DNA from: an uncultured Oscillospiraceae bacterium
Lineage (GTDB): Bacteria; Bacillota; Clostridia; Oscillospirales; Oscillospiraceae
Reading direction: 5' to 3'
DNA length: 28,414 bases
NCBI GenBank assembly: GCA_958426425.1
Contig: CATZYY010000018.1
Coordinates: 1 to 28,414 of the forward strand
In this document: one piece after another, positions 23,158 through 28,414 of the stretch
How positions within the stretch are numbered: position 1 is the first letter of the stretch
Layout of the letters: each line of letters starts with the position of its first letter
The notes under the pieces: model-generated
What the model saw: only the letters and a program-made list of their open reading frames with translations
What the model was told of the DNA's origin: nothing
Database searches by the model: none
Translations under genes and position numbers: made by a program

Positions 23158-25170
23158 ATGAGCACACCCGAGAATTCTTTACAGAAAAAGAGCGTCGGGC
23201 AGCAGATCAAGGAGACACTGATCAAGGATAACCCCCGTGCCACCGCGGCGGTGTGGGTCACTCTGGCCTATCTGCTTTTCCAGCTCTACAGAACCTTCAT
23301 CAACCCCATGGTTCCCATGCTGGTCCGCCCTCTGCACGTTTCCAGCATCGGCCTTTTGTGCGTCCTGCTGAACCCCGGCAAACATAAGAGCAAGGCCGGT
23401 CACTTGTTTGACACTATTTGCGACTGGTTTGTTTTCATCACCTTCTTCTATCACGTCTGGTACGCACTCAGCCAGTTCAGCCGGCTGGGCATCCGCGTAA
23501 ACTATCTGGATGCGGTGTATGCCATCGATATTTTCGAGTGCATAACACTGATTATCCTCATCATGCTGGGTATCTACCGTACGGTGGGTCTGACCCTGGC
23601 CATCTTCATCGGCGTTTTTATCGCCTATGCGTGGACGGCACAGTGGCTGCCGGGCATCCTGTTCTATGCCGGCATGAACATCAACAAGTTCACCGACCTG
23701 ATGGTGATGGGCAGTGAGGGTATTTACGGCACCGCCACCGGCGCCGGCTCCGGCTTCATGTACTGGATCATGATCTTCGGCTCGCTGTTCGGAACCTGCG
23801 GCGGCGGACAGGTGCTGATCGACATCGGCATCAAGTTCGGCGCCAAGTCCAAGGATAACTCCGGCCCTGCCAAAGCTGCCGTTATGGCCAGCGGCCTCAT
23901 GGGTATGATCTCCGGCTCCGCCGCCGCCAACGTGGCCGGCACCGGCGTTATGACCATTCCCATGATGAAGAAGGTGGGCTATGCTCCTGAGGAGGCTGGC
24001 GCCATCGAGGCCGCTGCTTCCACCGGTGGCCAGATCATGCCGCCCATCATGGGCACCGGCGCCTTCCTGATGGCTGAGATGCTGGGTATCTCCTACATGT
24101 CCATCTGCAAGGCTGCCGCCATTCCCGCCGTCATGTACTACCTGGCCATCTTCCTGCTGGTCCACATGCTGGCCAAGAAGCGCCGCAGCGCCGGCGAGGA
24201 AGTGGAGATGGACCTGGAGTGCGAGCCCATTCTGCCCCGTCTGTATCTGCTGAGCCCCATTGTGGTGCTGGTGGCCGCCATTGCCTACGGCTGCACGCTG
24301 CAGCGCTCCGCTCTGTACGGCATTGCCGCCATTCTGATCCTCAACGTGATCAGCCCCCGGATGCGCTACGGCCCCATCCACATCATTCAGCAGGTCCTCA
24401 ACGCCACCCGTCTTTCCAGCAACACCTCTCAGCCCATCAGCGGCTGCGGTATCATCATCGGTATCGTCTCCATCTCCGGTCTGGCCACCCGCCTGTCCAC
24501 GGTGATTTCCTCCATGGGCGGCAGCCTCATGTGGATGGGCCTGATTATCACCATGCTGGGCTGCATGCTGCTGGGCATGGCGCTGCCCACCGTGGCTGCC
24601 TATCTGACGGCCTATGTTCTGTTCATCCCCACCCTGAAGGGCCTGGGCATCAGCACGCTGGCCGCCAACATGTTCATCTTCTACTTCGGCATTTTCGCCC
24701 AGATCACTCCTCCCGTCTGCATCGCCTCCTATACTGCCGCCGGTATTGCCGACGCAAAGCCGTGGGATACAGGATGGCGAGGCATGGTCTACGCATCGGT
24801 TGCCTTCTTCGCCCCCTTCGCCTTTGTGTATGAGCCGGGCATTTTGATGGAGGGCTCTCTGATTCAGATTATCACGGATAGCGGCATCCTGGCCCTGGGC
24901 ACCGCCATGCTGGTGTTTGCCGTGGCCGGCTATCTGCTGACCAACATCCCCATGTGGCAGCGGCTGCTGCTGTTGGCGGGCGGTATCTGCACCTGCATTC
25001 CCGAAAGCATGACGGATATCATCGGCTTTGCCATCGGCGGAGTTGTGGTGGTGCTGCAGATTCTGAAGTGGCGCAGCGAGAAGGATCAGCGCGCCGCGGC
25101 CATCCAGCAGCCCAAGGTGGTCAAGAAAATTCTGGCAGATACCTCCGAGGTCAATCTGGACGAGGAATAA
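23158..25170 (+). CDS. TRAP transporter fused permease (TAXI type, small plus large subunit)
   Basis: A 670-residue inner membrane protein that joins the four-helix DctQ-like and twelve-helix DctM-like TRAP subunits, typical of TAXI systems. Transport is driven by an ion gradient, not ATP. Characteristic segments are YGTATGAGSGFMYWIMIFG, GMISGSAAANVAGTGVMTIP, the EAAASTGGQIMPPIMGTGAF motif, and ANMFIFYFGIFAQITPPVC in the second repeat. More than a dozen hydrophobic segments are visible and the hydrophilic tail ends in an acidic stretch. AAAGGA at 23142-23147 serves the ATG. It follows the TAXI binding protein after 133 bases containing a stem-loop, and precedes the canonical DapA-type gene by 33 bases, so the transporter and aldolase are probably co-expressed. 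Confidence 0.9.
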   Translation: MSTPENSLQKKSVGQQIKETLIKDNPRATAAVWVTLAYLLFQLYRTFINPMVPMLVRPLHVSSIGLLCVLLNPGKHKSKAGHLFDTICDWFVFITFFYHVWYALSQFSRLGIRVNYLDAVYAIDIFECITLIILIMLGIYRTVGLTLAIFIGVFIAYAWTAQWLPGILFYAGMNINKFTDLMVMGSEGIYGTATGAGSGFMYWIMIFGSLFGTCGGGQVLIDIGIKFGAKSKDNSGPAKAAVMASGLMGMISGSAAANVAGTGVMTIPMMKKVGYAPEEAGAIEAAASTGGQIMPPIMGTGAFLMAEMLGISYMSICKAAAIPAVMYYLAIFLLVHMLAKKRRSAGEEVEMDLECEPILPRLYLLSPIVVLVAAIAYGCTLQRSALYGIAAILILNVISPRMRYGPIHIIQQVLNATRLSSNTSQPISGCGIIIGIVSISGLATRLSTVISSMGGSLMWMGLIITMLGCMLLGMALPTVAAYLTAYVLFIPTLKGLGISTLAANMFIFYFGIFAQITPPVCIASYTAAGIADAKPWDTGWRGMVYASVAFFAPFAFVYEPGILMEGSLIQIITDSGILALGTAMLVFAVAGYLLTNIPMWQRLLLLAGGICTCIPESMTDIIGFAIGGVVVVLQILKWRSEKDQRAAAIQQPKVVKKILADTSEVNLDEE

Positions 25171-25203
25171 CACTTCGTATTTTTACGAGAAAGGAACATT
25201 GTT

Positions 25204-26100
25204 ATGGCAAAGATTGTCAAGGGCATTGTGGCCGCCATGGTCACCTCTATGCACGATGATGAGTCTCTGAATTTCCAGGAGATCGAGAATCAGGTAAACC
25301 GGCAGATCGCCGCCGGCGTGGACGGCGTGTTCTGCCTGGGCACCAACGGCGAGGCCTATATCCTCTCCGAGGATGAGAAGCTCCGGATTATTGAGACGGT
25401 GGTCAAGGCCGCCGACGGCCGCGTACCCGTGTATGCCGGCACCGGCATGCCCGGCACCGCCGACACCATCCGCCTTTCCAAGAAGGCCAAGGAGCTGGGC
25501 GCCGATGTTCTGTCCGTCATCAGCCCCTATTTCGCCGCCATCTCCCAGGATGAGATCTACAACCACTACGCCGAGCTGGCCTCCGCGGTGGATATGCCCA
25601 TCGTGATGTACAACATGCCCGCCCGCACCGGCAACAACATCGCCCCTGACACCGTGGCCCGCCTGAGCAAGGTGGACGGCATCGTGGGCGTCAAGGACTC
25701 CAGCGGCAACTTCGACAACATGAAGCAGTACATCGAGCTGACCGATCCCGAGACCTTCAGCGTGCTCTCCGGCAACGATGCCCTGATTCTGTGGAACCTG
25801 CTGGCCGGCGGCGCCGGCGGCATCACCGCCGTGGCCAACATCTATCCCGAGGTCATGGTCTCCATCTACAAGTACTTCATGCAGGGTGACCTGGAGGCCG
25901 CCAAGACCGCGCAGGACAGCATCCGTCCCATCCGCAACTGCTTCAAGTTCGGCAACCCCAACACCGTCACCAAGACGGCTGCCCGGATTGCCGGCAACCC
26001 CGTAGGCCCCTGCCGCCGTCCCTTCTGCTCTTTGAGCGACGCGGCGGTGGAGAAAATCCGCGAGACCGTGGCTGCGGACCACGCCCGTGGAATGAAGTAA
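25204..26100 (+). CDS. dihydrodipicolinate synthase/NAL family aldolase (canonical)
   Basis: A 298-residue member of the DapA/NAL/KDG-aldolase family. It has the catalytic features missing from the two earlier paralogues: LGTNGEAYILS (GTNGE 46-50), MYNMPARTGNNI with Tyr136, and GVKDSSGN with the Schiff-base Lys164. It may be DapA of lysine synthesis or a 2-keto-3-deoxy acid aldolase; placement 33 bases after a TRAP permease and away from lysine genes favours the catabolic role. The ATG at 25204 has GAGAAAGGA just upstream. It is followed by a perfect 15-bp hairpin. If it is the KDG-type aldolase, it would release pyruvate and an aldehyde. Confidence 0.85.
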   Translation: MAKIVKGIVAAMVTSMHDDESLNFQEIENQVNRQIAAGVDGVFCLGTNGEAYILSEDEKLRIIETVVKAADGRVPVYAGTGMPGTADTIRLSKKAKELGADVLSVISPYFAAISQDEIYNHYAELASAVDMPIVMYNMPARTGNNIAPDTVARLSKVDGIVGVKDSSGNFDNMKQYIELTDPETFSVLSGNDALILWNLLAGGAGGITAVANIYPEVMVSIYKYFMQGDLEAAKTAQDSIRPIRNCFKFGNPNTVTKTAARIAGNPVGPCRRPFCSLSDAAVEKIRETVAADHARGMK

Positions 26101-26120
26101 GAAACACACTTTCCTTTTCC

Positions 26121-26160
26121 GCAGAGTACCTTTCATCCTCCGTGGTGAAAGGTACTCTGC
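26121..26160 (+). other. stem-loop after the canonical DapA-family gene
   Basis: A perfect 15-bp stem pairs 26121-26135 with 26146-26160 around a 10-base loop. No T-tract follows; the next ribosome binding site (AAGGAG, 26181-26186) is close. It may be a weak terminator or an mRNA 3'-end stabiliser. Confidence 0.6.
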
Positions 26161-26196
26161 TATCTGGAGAAACATTGCCGAAGGAGCGTGACCAAC

Positions 26197-26544
26197 ATGA
26201 AAAACAAGTTTGAACTGGTCCATGTGGGTATTAACAACGACAACCTGGAGGAGGCCCAGAAGCTTCGGGACACCCTGTGCCTGCTTTTCAACCTGGAACC
26301 CCGGGATGGAAAGAAATCCGTATTTGCCGGCAAGGAGTTTGAATGTCTGCGGGAGCACTTCCTGGGCACCAACGGCCACATTGCCATGCAGACGGAGAAT
26401 CTGGAGGCCGCCGTGGAGGAGCTGAAGGAAAAGGGATTCTCCTTCCGGATGGAGACCGCCGCCTATAATGCGGAGGGCAAGCTGAGCAATATCTATCTGG
26501 ATGGGGAATTCGGAGGATTTGCCATCCACATTCTGCAGAAATGA
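26197..26544 (+). CDS. VOC (glyoxalase-fold) protein, like the domain fused to some KDPG aldolases
   Basis: A 115-residue single-domain VOC protein. It begins FELVHVGINNDNLEEAQKL and contains VFAGKEFECL, FLGTNGHIAMQTENLEAAVEEL, and GGFAIHILQK at the C-terminus. From memory, this closely follows the C-terminal VOC-like domain attached to bifunctional KDPG/KHG aldolases in some Lachnospiraceae and related Clostridia. Here it is free-standing and follows a DapA-type aldolase gene, which supports a role linked to keto-deoxy acid metabolism. The metal and substrate of such domains are not known to me. The ATG at 26197 has AAGGAG at 26181-26186. Its stop codon overlaps the next start (ATGATG at 26541-26546), so it is translationally coupled to the MATE gene. 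Confidence 0.75.
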   Translation: MKNKFELVHVGINNDNLEEAQKLRDTLCLLFNLEPRDGKKSVFAGKEFECLREHFLGTNGHIAMQTENLEAAVEELKEKGFSFRMETAAYNAEGKLSNIYLDGEFGGFAIHILQK

Positions 26545-27941
26545 TGGGACGCACACCGTCCCAAAGCACCCAGGATACGGAAAACAGCCAGAGCGCAAAA
26601 TATGCGGAGATGGTGGAATCCCCTCTGGAGTCCCTGATTATCCGGATGTCCATTCCCTCCATCGTCTCCCTGCTGATTACCTCCATCTACAACCTGGCGG
26701 ACACCTACTTTGTGGGCAGGCTGGGTACCAGCGCCACCGGCGCCGTGGGAATCGTATATCCGCTTATGACGCTGATTCTGGCGCTGGGGCTCATGTTCGG
26801 CAAGGGAACCGGGACCCTGATGGGCCGTCAGCTGGGCCGGCGGGACCTGGAGAGCGCCAGACGGACAGCGGCCCAGGGTGTGGTGTATGTGACGGTTCTG
26901 GTGAGCGTTCTCATGACGGCGGGACTGCTGTGCATCCACCCTCTGGTGGAGCTGCTGGGTGCCACGGACAGTATGCGGGATTACGCCGTGGTCTACGCCC
27001 GCTTTATCCTGCTGACCATGCCCTTTAAGGCGGCAGGTACCGCGCTGAGCTGCATATTGCGCTTTCAGGGGTATTCCAAACGCTCCATGTATGGACTGGG
27101 CAGCGGCGCGGTGCTGAATATTTTCCTGGACCCCCTGCTGATGTTCGGCTTTGGAATGGGATTTGCCGGAGCCGGCGCCGCCACCATGATCGGTGAGATG
27201 GTCAGCTGCTTTGTGCTGCTGTGGCAGTGCAACCGGAAGGACTGTATTCCCATCAGCCTGCGGTATTTCTCCTTTTACTGGAGGGGCCTTTGGGAGATTC
27301 TCAGCGGCGGCTTCTCCAGCCTCCTGAAAAACGGATTGTCCAGTCTGGCCTCCGTTTTGCTGAACCGGGCGGCCAGGCCCTATGGAGATGCGGCCATCGC
27401 TGCCTTCATTGTGGTTAACCGGCTGGTCCACATGTGCCAGCAGATCTATTTTGGAATTGGCGAGGGCTATCAGACGGTTTGCAGCTACAACTACGGCGCC
27501 CAGCGCTATGGCAGAGTCAAGGCCGGATTCTGGTTTTGCATCAAGCTGGGCGCGGCGCTGCTGGTGGTCATTTTGGTGGCCTTCCTGTTCCCCCAGCAAA
27601 TCATCGCTCTGTTCCGCAGGGACGATCCGGCGGTGATTCAGTACGGCTCCGTGATCCTGCGGGCCCAGATGGCCACGCTGTCGCTGCTGCCGGTATGCTC
27701 TACAGGCTTCGTCATGCTGCAGGGAATCGGGAAAAACCGGGACGCAGCCATTGTTGGCAGCGGCAGGCAGGGCCTGTTTCTGGTGCCGCTGATTCTTCTG
27801 CTGCCGCGGTTTTTCGGCCTGGCAGGCCTGATTGCCGTTCAGCCCTGCTCGGATGTGCTGTCCACGCTGCTGGGAATTGTTATCCTGCGGCCCAATTTAA
27901 AGCAGCTGGAGACAGAGGAAACCCAGGCACCGGCATCCTAG
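26541..27941 (+). CDS. MATE family efflux transporter
   Basis: A 466-residue multidrug and toxin extrusion protein of about 12 membrane segments. It begins with a hydrophilic tail of some 30 residues, then IIRMSIPSIVSLLITSIYNLADTYFVGRLG, the typical first MATE helix. Later come ALGLMFGKGTGTLMGRQLG, a second-half repeat with VVNRLVHMCQQIYFGIGEGYQTVCSYNYGA, and FGLAGLIAVQPCSDVL. MATE proteins export cationic compounds or, in some cases, metabolites by Na+ or H+ antiport. The start overlaps the VOC gene stop by four bases, and this coupling suggests a functional link, such as export of an overflow or toxic product, but that is conjecture. No strong independent ribosome binding site is needed or seen. 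Confidence 0.9.
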   Translation: MMGRTPSQSTQDTENSQSAKYAEMVESPLESLIIRMSIPSIVSLLITSIYNLADTYFVGRLGTSATGAVGIVYPLMTLILALGLMFGKGTGTLMGRQLGRRDLESARRTAAQGVVYVTVLVSVLMTAGLLCIHPLVELLGATDSMRDYAVVYARFILLTMPFKAAGTALSCILRFQGYSKRSMYGLGSGAVLNIFLDPLLMFGFGMGFAGAGAATMIGEMVSCFVLLWQCNRKDCIPISLRYFSFYWRGLWEILSGGFSSLLKNGLSSLASVLLNRAARPYGDAAIAAFIVVNRLVHMCQQIYFGIGEGYQTVCSYNYGAQRYGRVKAGFWFCIKLGAALLVVILVAFLFPQQIIALFRRDDPAVIQYGSVILRAQMATLSLLPVCSTGFVMLQGIGKNRDAAIVGSGRQGLFLVPLILLLPRFFGLAGLIAVQPCSDVLSTLLGIVILRPNLKQLETEETQAPAS

Positions 27942-28008
27942 CAAATAAGGCTGGAGGTCCGGCACAAATACGTTTTGCAATACCATATGAGAAGAAAGAG
28001 GATTATAT

Positions 28009-28272
28009 ATGGCAAAAAAACGCAAGAACAGCAACTATAAGCCGGACACTCCCCGTGTGCCTGTGCAGAACGGCCCTGTGCCCCAGCAAAAGGGACCAAA
28101 GCGCACCATTGTCACAGCAGTCCGGTGGAGCGCGTGGATTCTGGTGATCTGCGTCATTCTGACTCAAATCACGGGAAATACCATGGAGGATATGGCAACA
28201 CTGGGCATGTTCGCAATTGCCGGATTGCTGTACGCCATCTCCCTTGTTCTGGAGAAGAAGTACCACTGGTGA
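28009..28272 (+). CDS. small two-helix membrane protein of unknown function
   Basis: An 87-residue protein. A basic, proline-rich N-terminus of about 33 residues precedes two hydrophobic stretches: about 35-53 (VRWSAWILVICVILTQI) and 62-82 (MATLGMFAIAGLLYAISLVL). It ends with EKKYHW. I recognise no family. AAGAGG lies about seven bases before the ATG at 28009 and the codon usage is like that of neighbouring genes, so it is a real gene rather than chance. It follows the MATE gene by 67 bases on the same strand. Confidence 0.6.
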   Translation: MAKKRKNSNYKPDTPRVPVQNGPVPQQKGPKRTIVTAVRWSAWILVICVILTQITGNTMEDMATLGMFAIAGLLYAISLVLEKKYHW

Positions 28273-28280
28273 CGTACCTG

Positions 28281-28300
28281 CTCAGGCTCCGGGCCCTGAG
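28281..28300 (+). other. small inverted repeat after the small membrane protein gene
   Basis: CTCAGG (28281-28286) pairs with CCTGAG (28295-28300) around CTCCGGGC, eight bases after the stop codon. It is probably a minor mRNA 3'-end structure. Confidence 0.35.
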
Positions 28301-28311
28301 GTGAATATCTG

Positions 28312-28349
28312 AAAAAGAGCGCCCCCGGTGCATGTGTACCGGGGGCGCT
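28312..28349 (-). terminator. GC-rich hairpin, oriented as a minus-strand terminator
   Basis: A perfect 12-bp stem pairs AGCGCCCCCGGT (28318-28329) with 28338-28349 around an 8-base loop. The plus strand has AAAAAG just before the stem, so on the minus strand the hairpin is followed by CTTTTT, a T-tract. This implies a minus-strand gene ending near or beyond the right edge. The same hairpin may also serve the plus-strand series weakly. Confidence 0.65.
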
Positions 28350-28414
28350 GAGACTGTCGAAAAAGAGGGAAAACTTGTGCGACGGGAAGGAAGAGAGTTA
28401 CGAGAGGAGCCCAG

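Noticed and set aside
23179..25173. A 664-residue minus-strand open frame
   Set aside because: It mirrors the TRAP permease, whose membrane segments and TAXI signatures are clear, and is His/Gly/Asp-rich without a domain.
1..28414. Mobile elements, prophage, CRISPR arrays, tRNA or rRNA genes
   Set aside because: No transposase, integrase, regularly spaced repeat or RNA gene signature was found on reading both strands.

Overview
The window is a 28.4 kb piece of chromosome, probably from an anaerobic gut Clostridia of the Oscillospirales type (Flavonifractor, Lawsonibacter or Oscillibacter-like). The signs are GC-rich coding sequence with strong C/G third-position bias, AT-rich intergenic gaps, strong AGGAGG-type ribosome binding sites, a typical Firmicutes lipoprotein signal, a PrpR-type regulator and a stand-alone phosphate acetyltransferase. 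The taxonomic call is inference. I see no mobile element, CRISPR array, tRNA or rRNA.

Layout. 1-664 (minus): the 5' part of pta, cut by the window edge, with its own promoter. 1219-2253 (plus): an endonuclease/exonuclease/phosphatase-fold enzyme. 2630-3316 (minus): a short archaeal-type triosephosphate isomerase with its own promoter and terminator. 3743-9184 (plus): a six-gene catabolic operon: 2-keto-3-deoxygluconate permease, metallo-beta-lactamase-fold lactonase-like protein, Tm-1-like/UPF0261 protein, class II aldolase, GntR/FCD regulator, and an RpiB-family isomerase. 9185-9720: a noncoding convergent gap with two strong hairpins and further potential structure. 10512-9721 and 11743-10550 (minus): an HpcH/HpaI aldolase and a MalY-type PLP enzyme, followed upstream by a PrpR-like regulator (13672-11900, minus). 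13956-28272 (plus): a long co-directional series: FAH-family hydrolase; two tandem divergent DapA-family proteins; an enolase-superfamily acid-sugar dehydratase; a DUF1537 four-carbon-acid kinase; an iron-dependent alcohol dehydrogenase; a PdxA2-type dehydrogenase; a TAXI TRAP transporter (binding lipoprotein plus fused permease); a canonical DapA-family aldolase; a VOC protein; a MATE exporter; and a small membrane protein.

How it may work. The gene content points to use of sugar acids. Uptake would be by the KDG permease and the TRAP system. Lactone opening would be by the MBL-fold protein and dehydration of an aldonate to a 2-keto-3-deoxy acid by the enolase-superfamily enzyme. Aldol cleavage to pyruvate plus an aldehyde would be by the DapA-family or HpcH enzymes, and the aldehyde would be reduced by the Fe-ADH. 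The DUF1537 kinase and PdxA2 together recall the described D-threonate/D-erythronate route to dihydroxyacetone phosphate, which the TIM-type and RpiB-type isomerases could feed into glycolysis. Pta could then yield acetyl phosphate. The substrate cannot be read from sequence.

The most unusual points are: the tandem DapA-like pair, which keeps the Schiff-base lysine but lacks the usual GTTGE and YNxP motifs; a PrpR-type regulator with a damaged sigma-54 AAA+ domain; a free-standing VOC protein like the domain fused to some clostridial KDPG aldolases; perfect palindromes at the kdgT, TIM and dapA-like promoters; and perfect GC-rich stem-loops lacking T-tracts at several gene junctions.
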